From assembly GCA_023212695.1 (NCBI GenBank), contig JALCCG010000001.1, positions 496,001-560,000 on the forward strand: DNA of 64,000 nt. Reading direction: 5' to 3'. This DNA is from Sporisorium sorghi. Lineage: Eukaryota; Basidiomycota; Ustilaginomycetes; Ustilaginales; Ustilaginaceae. A program made the position numbers and the translations under genes. Under the pieces are notes generated by a model. The model made no database searches, was not told the DNA's origin, and saw only the letters and a program-made list of their open reading frames with translations. This document shows positions 9,062 to 19,990 of this stretch, piece by piece. The stretch's first letter is position 1; the number at the start of each line of letters is the position of its first letter.

Positions 9062-9210
9062 CCGTGAATATCCCTCTTTCGGAAATAAATTCGTCAAGCA
9101 ATTTCCAGTATAAATGGGACACCCATTTATTTCCTTCGATTGACATAACAATAATCGATTCCGTGTGACATTATTGTCACTATCGGGAACTGGGACAATG
9201 CAAATGCAAA

Positions 9211-9256
9211 ACAAAACCCAACGATCAGGACTTGAGTACTGATCGTTGGGTTTTGT
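9211..9256 (-). terminator. Strong terminator after the VOC gene
   Basis: An 18-base perfect stem (9211-9228 / 9239-9256) with a 10-base loop. T-rich sequence follows on both strands, so it may act bidirectionally. It lies 56 bases after the VOC gene stop. Confidence 0.8.
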
Positions 9257-9312
9257 GTTTTGTCATGCTTCCAGTTTGGATTTAAGGGACCATTTCACTT
9301 TTTTTTGAGAAG

Positions 9313-9696
9313 TTACTTCTGCACGATCTGAATCAGGTTCCCGCATGTATCGTCTAAGACGGCTATGGTGAGCTCGCCCATTTTAGTCGGTTGCATCGTA
9401 AACTTTACACCTTTGTCTACTAGTCTTTCGTACTCTGCTTGAATATCTTCCACACCAAACATGGTTGCTGGTATTCCATCAGCGAATATCTTCTTTTGAA
9501 ATTCCTTGGCGGCAGGATGGTCATTCGGTTCGAGCAGCAGCTCCGTGCCGTCTTGATCATCGGGAGAAGCAAGCGTTATCCACCTGAATTCTCCGACAGG
9601 TACGTCCTGCTTCTTAACAAAACCGAGCTTCTCAGAATAAAATGCCAATGCCTTGTCCTGATCTTGTACAAAAAGACTGGTAACTACGATTTTCAT
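9313..9696 (-). CDS. VOC superfamily protein (glyoxalase/bleomycin-resistance fold)
   Basis: The 127-residue protein has the paired beta-alpha-beta-beta-beta units of the vicinal oxygen chelate superfamily: SLFVQDQDKALAFYSEKLGF near the N-terminus and a C-terminal AVLDDTCGNLIQIVQK segment ending in the metal-site strand. Members are glyoxalases, dioxygenases or drug-binding proteins; the substrate cannot be inferred. GGAGG lies nine bases before the ATG. It is followed upstream on the same strand by an ArsR-type regulator (39-base gap), probably as one operon started at the ArsR promoter. Confidence 0.85.
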   Translation of the reverse strand: MKIVVTSLFVQDQDKALAFYSEKLGFVKKQDVPVGEFRWITLASPDDQDGTELLLEPNDHPAAKEFQKKIFADGIPATMFGVEDIQAEYERLVDKGVKFTMQPTKMGELTIAVLDDTCGNLIQIVQK

Positions 9697-9735
9697 ACTG
9701 TTAGTGCCTCCTTCGACATATGGGTTGTACTAAAA

Positions 9736-10014
9736 TTAGTCTATCCATCCATTCAGCAAATTCTTAAGCGGTTCGTTGTTAAATATTACGACTCGAAATT
9801 TACCCTTTCGCTTTGATATAACAAGTCCTGCATCTTCCAGAACAGCAAGATGTTTAGCTATCGCTTGCCTTGAAATCGAGAGTTCGTGCTTCATAATGAG
9901 ACGAACCGTAAGTTCATACAACGTCAGCTCGTTGCGTTCGGATAGTTCGTCCAGCATAAGTCGCCGAGTCGAGTCGCCAAGCGCTTTGAATACAGCATCC
10001 TTATCCCAATTCAT
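9736..10014 (-). CDS. ArsR-family winged-helix repressor
   Basis: The 92-residue protein is a compact ArsR/SmtB-type winged helix: KDAVFKALGDSTRRLMLDEL (helices 1-2), LSISRQAIAKHLAVLEDAGLV (recognition helix) and a basic wing ISKRKGKFRVVIFN. No metal-binding cysteine pair is present, so it more likely senses an organic ligand. The ATG at 10014 is chosen because it begins the conserved domain. The promoter's -10 box lies only about seven bases upstream, so the mRNA would be leaderless or nearly so. A long inverted repeat covers that promoter and suggests autorepression. Confidence 0.85.
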   Translation of the reverse strand: MNWDKDAVFKALGDSTRRLMLDELSERNELTLYELTVRLIMKHELSISRQAIAKHLAVLEDAGLVISKRKGKFRVVIFNNEPLKNLLNGWID

Positions 10015-10020
10015 ATATCG

Positions 10021-10072
10021 ATTATATGCAACTCTACGGTTGCTTGTCAACCTTAAGCAACCGCAGAGTTGC
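10021..10072 (-). promoter_or_regulatory. ArsR-VOC operon promoter with 18-base-arm operator
   Basis: Minus strand TTGACA (10045-10050), 18-base spacer, TATAAT (10021-10026). An inverted repeat with 18-base arms (GCAACTCTACGGTTGCTT at 10028-10045, and its complement with one mismatch at 10055-10072) spans the -35 and spacer. Each arm contains two GTTGC/GCAAC half-sites, giving four in total. Confidence 0.75.
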
Positions 10073-10215
10073 GTCATAATTTTTTAACTAAAATGCCCCA
10101 TTAGTCAATCTTACGATTACTTCCTTGATAGCAGATGTAATGGTAAGCTTTATGTCCACATAGACCATATTTCCGGCTCTCTAGCCAGGCTTCTTACTAT
10201 CCGTGAAGGTACGTT

Positions 10216-12825
<2,610 letters not shown>

Positions 12826-12975
12826 TCACATCTCTCCTAACCATTAAATTGCGAAAAAAACATTTGACAAGTTTTTTTTTGCATGATACAATAAAATTGT
12901 AAGATGAACTAACTTTGACTTTTTATAATACATAGTCGTGATCTGATTATATCATCGGGTCTGTTTATACGCAAT

Positions 12976-13013
12976 AAAAAAAGAACCTGTTCATTTATCC
13001 AGGTTCTTTTTTT
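12976..13013 (-). terminator. Bidirectional-looking terminator
   Basis: A 14-base stem (AAAAAAAGAACCTG / CAGGTTCTTTTTTT) with a 10-base loop, carrying its own T-run on either strand. It closes the gene at 13064 and insulates rph. Confidence 0.8.
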
Positions 13014-13063
13014 TGATTTTCCGCTAAGGTAATCCTCAGCTTGCCTCGGGTCCTCATTAAGCT

Positions 13064-13531
13064 CTAATATTCGCCTTTGATTACAAAAAAGGAGCCCCGA
13101 ATGGTTCCAGCTAAGGTAGACTTCTGCCTCGCAAACTTAAACTTCCCTTCCAATTCCTGCGGTATCTCCATTCCCTCAGAAAGCTTAAAGCCAACGGCCC
13201 GTTTCTTCGGGTCATCCACCGTATACATGACATTGAGTCCAAGACCATCCTCATAAAAGACATAGGTAAACTGGATGTTGTCCACTTGAAAACGCGACGT
13301 TTCAAGTGGTTTGGCCGCAAACGCAAGATCACGTTCTTCTTTCAAAATTCGGTTCACATAATCAAGGGTCTCCTGGCTTTCGCTCGCTGGTACAACTGTA
13401 AATTCATGCTTATATTTGTTCATAAAGTAGCGGGCTTCGTTCGCTCGTAAGCCAGCAAGCGTGTCCGCTACGGGTGAAGACTCTAAACCAACCGTAGACA
13501 CATGTTTAAAATCAACGGTATAGGACATCAT
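13064..13531 (-). CDS. Uncharacterised protein, 155 residues
   Basis: A soluble protein without signal peptide or membrane segments, with alternating charged and beta-prone stretches (SRFQVDNIQFTYVFYEDG near the middle; a short basic C-terminal strand). I do not recognise the family. GGAGGG lies five bases before the ATG. It follows the GyrI-like gene by 91 bases on the same strand, and both are divergent from a WYL-type regulator. The same-strand neighbour and shared size suggest a common response, for example ligand binding, but this is inference. Confidence 0.6.
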   Translation of the reverse strand: MMSYTVDFKHVSTVGLESSPVADTLAGLRANEARYFMNKYKHEFTVVPASESQETLDYVNRILKEERDLAFAAKPLETSRFQVDNIQFTYVFYEDGLGLNVMYTVDDPKKRAVGFKLSEGMEIPQELEGKFKFARQKSTLAGTIRGSFFVIKGEY

Positions 13532-13622
13532 TTTATCCCTCCTTAAAGTGTGAGCAAGTGTTGCTCTCTACAACCTGCTTTGAGCAACACTCGCATATGT
13601 GCGCATCATCATCTGCTTATCT

Positions 13623-14102
13623 TTATTTCCTTACGACAGGTATCCACAATTCACCGTATATGAAGCCGTTTCGCTCCCCCATCTCAACCGTTGTATTCGG
13701 CCCGCCAACATAGGCAATATGCTTAGCTTCTGGCAAAACTTGACCAAAGGCGATGCCAGTAAGGGTATTACTGAGCTCTTCAGCCGTCTTGGCTTCCCCT
13801 TTTACCACGAGATATTCCCCTTTAGGAAATTGGATAACTCTCGTAGCTTCCGGTAACGATGCCTCTGTCATAACACCAGCATAGTGCATCATCTTGTTAT
13901 TCACCGCTTCGTTCACGGCAAAAATGTAGTCATTTGCGGCTAAACCTCTTAATGTGTCTAGTCTTCCATCTTCTTTGACCGACGACCAGAAGTCTGCCTT
14001 TTCTTTATTTATGCCGGCATAGTCCGTGTAATTGCTCTTCAGCTCTGTTCCAATGCCTAAAACGGTAAAGCTGTCTTTTTCCTCAAGAATATAATCTGCC
14101 AT
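13623..14102 (-). CDS. GyrI-like/effector-binding domain protein
   Basis: This 159-residue protein resembles stand-alone effector-binding domains (GyrI/AraC effector-binding type): an opening ILEEKDSFTVLGIGTEL strand, a central HYAGVMTEASLPEATRVIQFPKGEYLVVKGEA segment, and a terminal GFIYGELWIPVV strand, where the GEL/WIP motif is characteristic. Such proteins bind amphipathic compounds or hydrolyse cyclopropanoid toxins. The ATG at 14102 has GGAAGG upstream. It is divergent from a YafY-like regulator 110 bases away, which probably controls it. Confidence 0.75.
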   Translation of the reverse strand: MADYILEEKDSFTVLGIGTELKSNYTDYAGINKEKADFWSSVKEDGRLDTLRGLAANDYIFAVNEAVNNKMMHYAGVMTEASLPEATRVIQFPKGEYLVVKGEAKTAEELSNTLTGIAFGQVLPEAKHIAYVGGPNTTVEMGERNGFIYGELWIPVVRK

Positions 14103-14212
14103 GTTCAAAACCTTCCTTTGTTTTAAGATGATCAAATGATTTGTCTTTTCACTTGATAGGTTTATAATAACCTTAAACCATGTCAGAAAATGATACTGTT
14201 TAGGAGGCCTCG

Positions 14213-15175
14213 ATGAATAAGGTTGAACGGATTAATATCATCATGCGATATATCAACAACCGCGCTCACTTTACCATTTCTGAAATCATGCGGGAATTTA
14301 ACATTTCCCGTTCGACAGCAATCCGGGATATCAAGGAAATTGAAGCCATGGGAATGCCCCTTGTCGCTGAAGTTGGAAGGGATGGGGGTTATTCTGTCAT
14401 GAACAACTCGGTTCTGCCCACGGTTCGTTTTACCGATAATGAGATCAAAGCTCTATTTATTGCTTTCATGGCAACCAGAAATCAGCAGCTCCCTTATCTG
14501 AAGAGTCGTCATTCTTTAGCTGAAAAATTACTAGGCCTCATCTCAAATAATCAGCAGGATGACCTTGTACTGTTAAATCAAATACTGCTCTTTGAAGGGA
14601 CCAACCCTCATAATCCGGACCTGCTTGATCTGTCAGACCTCCCCCACCCCATGTTGGAGAAACTGATTCAAATCCTTCTGATGGATAGCTACTTATGGGT
14701 CACCGTCAATGAAGGGAAAGTCATAGAATCTTATCCCATTTATCTCTTGCACCTATACCATGAGAAGAGCCTATGGCTAATTGAAGGCTTTGACTTAGAG
14801 GATGAGAAGAGACGGATAATTCCTGTCGACCATCTCACCCATGTAGAACCATACTCTTCGAAAAAAAGAGCAAGCAAGAAAAAAATTTTAGAACTGCTAA
14901 GCAAACAGGAAGATGTCATTAACCTTGTCCTGGAGCTTGGTCCAAAGGCGATCACCCAATTCAAAAAATACCATCCTTTAAACGTGTCTATTTCGTATAC
15001 GAATCCTTACCAAACCACTGCTATTCTACAGACCTTTGTCAATGTAGAGCATACCGAAGAATTAACTGAAATGACAAACTGGCTGCTTTTCCTAGGCGGA
15101 GATATCACGGTCAGGGAAGTGCCCGAAGAAGTCTCGGAGGGTTTGCAAGAGAGATTACGCTTATATTGCCCATAA
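14213..15175 (+). CDS. YafY-like transcriptional regulator (HTH plus WYL-type domain)
   Basis: The 320-residue protein starts with a winged helix (residues 5-60; TISEIMREFNISRSTAIRDIKEIEAMGMPL) followed by a beta-strand GGYSVM, as in the DeoR-like HTH_11 group. The C-terminal half (about 150-320) has the WYL-type arrangement: YPIYLLHLYHEKSLWLIEGFDLEDEKRRIIPVDHL. These regulators sense small ligands or nucleic acids through the WYL domain. AGGAGG lies five bases upstream of the ATG. It is transcribed away from the GyrI-like gene, its likely target. Confidence 0.85.
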   Translation: MNKVERINIIMRYINNRAHFTISEIMREFNISRSTAIRDIKEIEAMGMPLVAEVGRDGGYSVMNNSVLPTVRFTDNEIKALFIAFMATRNQQLPYLKSRHSLAEKLLGLISNNQQDDLVLLNQILLFEGTNPHNPDLLDLSDLPHPMLEKLIQILLMDSYLWVTVNEGKVIESYPIYLLHLYHEKSLWLIEGFDLEDEKRRIIPVDHLTHVEPYSSKKRASKKKILELLSKQEDVINLVLELGPKAITQFKKYHPLNVSISYTNPYQTTAILQTFVNVEHTEELTEMTNWLLFLGGDITVREVPEEVSEGLQERLRLYCP

Positions 15176-15294
15176 ACCGGGTCCGTTAAAACCGTTGCGG
15201 CTTATTTCTGAAACAACAGGATCGTCCCAAGCTTTGCATTCGATATTTCCCAATGGTCCATGTTCACACTCCTGGGGTCTACAGGATTTACACA

Positions 15295-15325
15295 CAAAAA
15301 ATAAGACTCTGGCTTTTAAGCCAGA
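15295..15325 (-). terminator. Terminator of the manganese catalase gene
   Basis: An 8-base stem (TCTGGCTT / AAGCCAGA) followed on the minus strand by a T-rich run. It lies 64 bases after the catalase stop. Confidence 0.65.
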
Positions 15326-15388
15326 ATCTCGACAGACGAACATGTATATTGAGAATGGTGTTTTTTATCGTTTCTCGCGTTGAACCTG

Positions 15389-16252
15389 CTATGTGTTTAA
15401 ATCGTGAAGCCCCGGCGCATGCTCATTTGGCATTTCTGGCAATACGGGGACGGGATAACCCATCGGAGGATCTGTTATCTCAAGCTCTCCCCCATTCCGA
15501 CTTGGAGATTTTCCGCTGAAGATCTCGGCAATTCGGGTATTGTCCAATCTGAAGTTGAATTGAGCATTGTGGAAGCCCATATCCACGTATTTTTTGCATT
15601 CCGGATATTTGTTGATATCGTAATTAGGAACTGGAAACAACTTGCCCCACTCCACACCCAGCGATTCAAGGGCTTTTGCGAATGCATTCTGATGCGCATT
15701 ATCACGAACGATCAGAAAGGCAAGTGTCTCTCTAAATGTTTTGTTGGAGCTCATTTCATAAATTCGAGATTTTTGCAAAACCCCTGTTGATTCAAGCACC
15801 AGGTTATCCAACAGATCGGCTACAAGATTTCCATGGTTATATACGTAATTGCCCATCCAGGGATTGCCCGCTGCATCTACAGGTAAAGACCCCTGCGCCC
15901 CCACGATATAATGATGCGGATTGGCATGGCGCACCGCTTCATCCAACGGAGCTCCATCAACCCCGGCATTTCCCGGTATCTCCTCTCCCGATCCGTTCAG
16001 AAGCTGATTAATGGTTGTCTGGACCAGCTCAACATGGCTGATTTCCTCCAGGAAAACTCCGCGAATTAAGTCACGGTACTGAGCCTTGTTCCCCCGAAAG
16101 TTGCTGCTTTGAAAAAAATACTGCATCATCGTGCGCATCTCACCGAATCGACCACCCAAGGCTTCCTGCAGGACCTTTGCTGCAGCCGGATCAGGTTTAT
16201 CCGGCACAATCATATTAATTAAGTCTTCTTTATAGAAATAAACGGGAAACAC
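15389..16252 (-). CDS. Manganese catalase family protein
   Basis: The protein (287 residues from GTG) is a ferritin-like di-manganese catalase of the YdbD/CotJC group. Metal-ligand motifs are visible: GEMRTMMQYFF, FLEEISHVELV (Glu, His) and IVRDNAHQNAFAKALE (His), with the family's central insertion. It removes hydrogen peroxide and in sporeformers is often spore-associated. The start is odd. GGAGGT (16251-16256) is strong, but at the right distance from it the frame has GTT (16241-16243), not a start codon. The GTG at 16250-16252 overlaps the Shine-Dalgarno, and the next ATG (16211-16213) would cut 13 residues and has no site. The coordinates given use the GTG. Confidence 0.85.
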   Translation of the reverse strand: MFPVYFYKEDLINMIVPDKPDPAAAKVLQEALGGRFGEMRTMMQYFFQSSNFRGNKAQYRDLIRGVFLEEISHVELVQTTINQLLNGSGEEIPGNAGVDGAPLDEAVRHANPHHYIVGAQGSLPVDAAGNPWMGNYVYNHGNLVADLLDNLVLESTGVLQKSRIYEMSSNKTFRETLAFLIVRDNAHQNAFAKALESLGVEWGKLFPVPNYDINKYPECKKYVDMGFHNAQFNFRLDNTRIAEIFSGKSPSRNGGELEITDPPMGYPVPVLPEMPNEHAPGLHDLNT

Positions 16253-16540
16253 CTCCTTTAAAGACAGACATATTATAGGGCAGCCATAAGCAAATCATAC
16301 ATTGTAATTATTTGTTAGTAGTACCCAGTTCGTCCTTCCGTACCGTATACAAATCTTTCACAAGCAATGTAATAACCTCAACCCCACTCGTAAGAATTCG
16401 TTGGAACCATGCAGCTCCCGCCTGCCTCCCATTCAGAGTGATCAAGCATTGTTACATTTCAATGCGGATGATTAAGGTTGCTGGCTGTGTTGAAGTAACA
16501 AAGAAATCCATCAACATCTTCGGTTTGTTTGTACTTAGAT

Positions 16541-16566
16541 AAAAAAAGCCGCATTGAATGCGGCTT
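16541..16566 (-). terminator. Terminator of the KDPG aldolase gene
   Basis: An 8-base stem (AAGCCGCA / TGCGGCTT) with a 5-base loop, followed on the minus strand by TTTTTTT. Confidence 0.8.
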
Positions 16567-16644
16567 CCAAATTAGATATGGTGTACATGTTGTTGTCCTC
16601 TGATGTGCGCTCAGACACGAATACTAAAGCGTGCTTCCCAGGAT

Positions 16645-17289
16645 TTAGTGTGTCGCCCGCTCCTCGGCTACAACATGGACCAACTCTTTTGCCAATCTCT
16701 GTATAGCAGAAAAATTGCCTGATTCAATCCATTCCCGCTTTACCAGACTTCCTCCCATCCCTACCGCAAACGCGCCAGCGTGGAGAATCTCCCGTATATT
16801 ATTCAGCCCAACACTGCCAGACGCGATCATAGGAATATTATTGAGCGGCCCACGGATTTCCTTTAAATAGGAAGCGCCTCCAAGCGAGCCAGTCGGGAAT
16901 ACTTTGACGGCTTTTGCCCCAAACTTGATCGCTCGTACGATTTCCGTTGGCGTCATGACACCGGGATAAACATCGATGTGATGCATGGCACCGTAGGCTA
17001 TTACCTCTTCATCCAGATTGGGTGACACCATAAATTGCGCACCTGATGCTATGGCTTGTTTCGCCATTTCCACATCCAATACGGTTCCAGCACCAACAAT
17101 TAAATCGCGGTCATACGTTTTTCTCCATCGTTCAATCAGAGCATATACGCCCTCGGTGTTGGTTGTCACTTCAATGAAACGAATACCGCCTTGGGCCAGC
17201 GCTTCGACGGTCCGGTCCGCTGCATCTGGATGTACGCCTCGAATCATCGCCATTATTTTTTCCTTGTTGAGTTGTTCCAATACAGTCAT
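16645..17289 (-). CDS. eda: Bifunctional KDPG/KHG aldolase
   Basis: The 214-residue protein is a class I aldolase cleaving 2-keto-3-deoxy-6-phosphogluconate (to pyruvate and glyceraldehyde 3-phosphate) or 4-hydroxy-2-oxoglutarate. The Schiff-base lysine is Lys129 in GAKAVKVFPTG, and the proton-shuttling Glu40 lies in FIEVTTNT. GGGGTG lies nine bases before the ATG. No edd or KDG kinase gene is adjacent. It is divergent from a hisC-like and a dapA-like gene with 210 bases between, which makes a keto-acid or hydroxyproline-type route worth considering, although this is not shown. Confidence 0.9.
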   Translation of the reverse strand: MTVLEQLNKEKIMAMIRGVHPDAADRTVEALAQGGIRFIEVTTNTEGVYALIERWRKTYDRDLIVGAGTVLDVEMAKQAIASGAQFMVSPNLDEEVIAYGAMHHIDVYPGVMTPTEIVRAIKFGAKAVKVFPTGSLGGASYLKEIRGPLNNIPMIASGSVGLNNIREILHAGAFAVGMGGSLVKREWIESGNFSAIQRLAKELVHVVAEERATH

Positions 17290-17348
17290 ACTGTCTCTTC
17301 ACCCCTTAACGTTAAATTAATTTGAATATAACGGCAATCCAGCATGAC

Positions 17349-17435
17349 GTAACCATCCACTTTCGTATTTTTCCGGACCAACCGCTCTGTTTTCCCAATC
17401 GGCTTGATGAAAAGGGACACCAATTGGATGGTTAC
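17349..17435. repeat. Pair of 11-base inverted repeats in the eda-hisC intergenic region
   Basis: GTAACCATCCA at 17349-17359 and its exact complement TGGATGGTTAC at 17425-17435 are separated by 65 bases upstream of hisC. They could form a leader stem or two operator half-sites. No T-box or lysine riboswitch motif was found in the leader. Confidence 0.4.
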
Positions 17436-17499
17436 TTTTCAGATGGGACGGTTTATATTCATGCCATATGGCCCATTTTCACAGGAAGGAGGAACCAGC

Positions 17500-18609
17500 A
17501 TGAACCATTCATTCACGATTCCATTGCGGAGCGCACTGGGTAACTTGTCGCCTTATTCGCCGGGAAAACCGATCCGGGAACTCCAACAAGAGTTGGGGCT
17601 GTCCGATATCATCAAATTAGCTTCTAACGAAAATCCGTTGGGTCCATCGCCCAAAGCGCTTGAAGCGATTGCGCATTCCTTATCCGATTTACATCGATAT
17701 CCGGATGTGAGCACCGTCCAATTGCGGCAAGCACTGGCAGCTCACCATCAGATGGCTCCTGAACAATTCATCATAAGTAACGGCGCTGATGAACTGATCA
17801 CACTCATTGCCGAAACCTTCCTGGAACCAGAAGATGAAGTGATTATATGTTCGCCTTCGTTCAGCGAGTACGAATTTGGCGCGCATCTGATGGGAGCGAC
17901 CGTCGTTCCGGTTCCTTTAAGTCCTTCGTTCAAGTTTGACAGGGAGGCCATCGTCAATGCAGTGACCAACCGAACCCGCTGGCTTTGCCTTTGTTCGCCA
18001 AACAATCCGACTGGCACGTTCCTTCCGAGGGAAGATCTACGCTATATCCTGGATGCACTTCCCAAGCATGTCCTTGTTCTGTTGGATGCCGCATATAGTC
18101 CGTTCGCACATGAATCCGATTATACCGATGGCCTTGAATTTGTTCGATCCGGATACCCGGTGATTGTATTGCAAACTTTTTCAAAGCTGTATGGCCTGGC
18201 TGGACTTAGAGTCGGTTATGGTGTGGGCCATGAGATGCTTGTTCATCAAATAGCCAAAGTCAAGGAACCGTTTAATGTGAACACACTAGCTCAAATCGCA
18301 GCAACTGCTGCTCTTCAAGACGTTGAGCATGTCCGTCTGACACTGAAATCAAATCATGAAGGGAAGCTGCAGCTTTATCACGCTTTTCAACAAATGGGAC
18401 TGCCTTATGTGGAAAGTACAAGTAATTTTCTGTTAGTTGAGTTAGGGGCTGCAGCAAAAGATATATACGAATCCCTCATGGCCCATGGGATCATCGTGAG
18501 ATACGGAGGTATATGGAACCTGCCCGGCCACCTTCGTATTTCAATTGGAAATATAGAAGAAAACTCAGTACTCATTCGAGCCATCTCCGATATTCTTGCA
18601 TGCGAATAA
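17500..18609 (+). CDS. hisC: Histidinol-phosphate aminotransferase-type enzyme
   Basis: A 369-residue PLP-dependent aminotransferase of fold type I. Visible residues: NENPLGPSPKA near the start, a SNGADELI loop, CSPNNPTGTF (Asn for PLP), LDAAY (Asp and Tyr), and the PLP lysine Lys229 in TFSKLYGLAGLRVGY. In histidine biosynthesis it converts imidazole-acetol phosphate to histidinol phosphate; paralogues act on aromatic amino acids. The ATG at 17500 has AGGAGG upstream; the frame starts earlier at 17404 with no site. It lies 46 bases before a dapA-like gene and outside any his operon, so a specialised role is possible. Confidence 0.85.
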   Translation: MNHSFTIPLRSALGNLSPYSPGKPIRELQQELGLSDIIKLASNENPLGPSPKALEAIAHSLSDLHRYPDVSTVQLRQALAAHHQMAPEQFIISNGADELITLIAETFLEPEDEVIICSPSFSEYEFGAHLMGATVVPVPLSPSFKFDREAIVNAVTNRTRWLCLCSPNNPTGTFLPREDLRYILDALPKHVLVLLDAAYSPFAHESDYTDGLEFVRSGYPVIVLQTFSKLYGLAGLRVGYGVGHEMLVHQIAKVKEPFNVNTLAQIAATAALQDVEHVRLTLKSNHEGKLQLYHAFQQMGLPYVESTSNFLLVELGAAAKDIYESLMAHGIIVRYGGIWNLPGHLRISIGNIEENSVLIRAISDILACE

Positions 18610-18655
18610 CAACAATTGTCCATCACAGAGATGACTTGAGAGAGGAGAAATCAAA

Positions 18656-19522
18656 ATGATGCTAAATGAAGAGTCATTGCGCGGAGTCATGGTTCCTATT
18701 GTCACGCCCTTTGATGAACAAGGATATCTTGACATCAAATCTTTTAAGAGGCTCGTTACACGTTTGAGAAATAGCGGAATTCACGGGCTGGTCGTCAACG
18801 GAACAACCGGGGAATCGCCTACAGTAGGGGATTCAGAGCTTGAAAGGATGATTTACGAGGCCCGCATTATACTTGAAGAGCTTCCCTTGATTGTAGGTAC
18901 TGGATCTAACAATACGGCCGCTGCCATCAAAAAAACAGCCCGGGCAAAAGAACTTGGGGCCGATGCCGCATTGGTCGCCACCCCCTACTACAATCGTCCT
19001 TCACAGCAGGGAATTGTGTATCATTTTCTAGCCCTGGCCGAAACAGGGTTGCCCATTATTCTCTACGACATCCCGCATCGTACAGCTTCAACGCTGGATT
19101 TGCACACAGTGAAGACCATATTGAAGATGGATCATGTCATCGGAATGAAAGATAGCACAGGCGACATAAAACGTCTATTCCAACTTACCAGAACCCAATC
19201 CAAACCGATTTTGTGCGGCGAAGACGATTTGTTTTATGCCTCGTTATGTTGCGGCAGCAAAGGAGGAATCCTGGCTAGTGCCAATTTAGAAACCCAACAA
19301 TTTGTACAAGTATATGAATCGTTCCGTAATGGAAAAAATCAAGAGGCCAGAGAACAATTTGATAGCCTTACACCACTTATTCAATTTCTCTTTTCTGAGC
19401 CTAATCCGGCTCCGCTCAAATGGCTGCTGGCTCAAAACAGGCTTATTCGATCAGATCGACTTCGTCTACCTATGACACAAATCACGAATGAAACTGCACA
19501 AAAAGCAATTCGGTTCAAGTAA
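18656..19522 (+). CDS. dapA: DapA/N-acetylneuraminate lyase superfamily aldolase
   Basis: The 288-residue TIM-barrel class I aldolase carries NGTTGESPT (residues 49-56), the Tyr pair YYNRPSQQG (111-112), Tyr137 in LYDIPHRT with Arg142, and the Schiff-base Lys165 in GMKDSTGD. Arg142 fits dihydrodipicolinate synthase. The KDSTGD motif instead of the KEATGN/KEASGN usual there is closer to other members (sialate lyase, KDG-type aldolases). I therefore keep the family firm and the substrate open. It is probably cotranscribed with hisC. GGAG lies eight bases before the first of two ATGs. Confidence 0.8.
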   Translation: MMLNEESLRGVMVPIVTPFDEQGYLDIKSFKRLVTRLRNSGIHGLVVNGTTGESPTVGDSELERMIYEARIILEELPLIVGTGSNNTAAAIKKTARAKELGADAALVATPYYNRPSQQGIVYHFLALAETGLPIILYDIPHRTASTLDLHTVKTILKMDHVIGMKDSTGDIKRLFQLTRTQSKPILCGEDDLFYASLCCGSKGGILASANLETQQFVQVYESFRNGKNQEAREQFDSLTPLIQFLFSEPNPAPLKWLLAQNRLIRSDRLRLPMTQITNETAQKAIRFK

Positions 19523-19530
19523 ACCATGGT

Positions 19531-19576
19531 GTAAACACAGACGACCAGCCTCTTAGGGGACTGGTTGTCTGTTTAC
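19531..19576 (+). terminator. Probable terminator after the dapA-like gene
   Basis: A long stem (GTAAAC/GTTTAC plus CAGACGACCAG / CTGGTTGTCTG) begins eight bases after the stop. It lacks a good T-run, so termination efficiency is uncertain. Confidence 0.45.
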
Positions 19577-19990
19577 TATAGTTACAAAAAAATCGAATAC
19601 TCTGCAAAATGGCCTTTTCAAACAGGCAGATATAAAAGGTGTGCTTATGATACGTGATCTCTTCCAGCAAATTATATGACTGGAGGAAAATAGGCATTAC
19701 TGATGTTAACAACCTCGTTATAAATTATAATATCCCTCCTCTTCAATTCACCCTGTGTTGATTTCCTCTTGTCGGTCAGCCCATCAAGTTAGGTCATTTC
19801 AGATCAACTGCAGTTCTATATTGACAGAGCCATAAAAACACAAACGGCCTTGGAGCATTTTCATCTTGCCTATCCTTTTATGTAAGCTGGCGCTGGACTT
19901 TAGTCGAGGTCCGCATCCTGCTACGGTCTATTCCGTAGTACGGAGTTATTCGCTACAATATAACCAAATGTTTTGGAGGAGCGGTTAAGC
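19577..19990. other. Intergenic region, no gene recognised
   Basis: About 410 bases with no supported open frame. A short inverted element CTACGG-N6-CCGTAG (near 19920-19940) lies shortly before the EcsC gene and may be regulatory. Confidence 0.4.

Noticed and set aside
16312..16542. 76-codon plus-strand open frame
   Set aside because: No ribosome binding site, and the region is the promoter side of the catalase and the terminator of the aldolase gene.
17290..17499. T-box or lysine riboswitch upstream of hisC-dapA
   Set aside because: No T-box core (AGGGTGGNACCGCG-like) or lysine-box motifs; only an 11-base inverted repeat.
19515..19712. 65-codon minus-strand open frame
   Set aside because: Overlaps the end of the dapA-like gene and its hairpin; low-complexity protein without a start signal.
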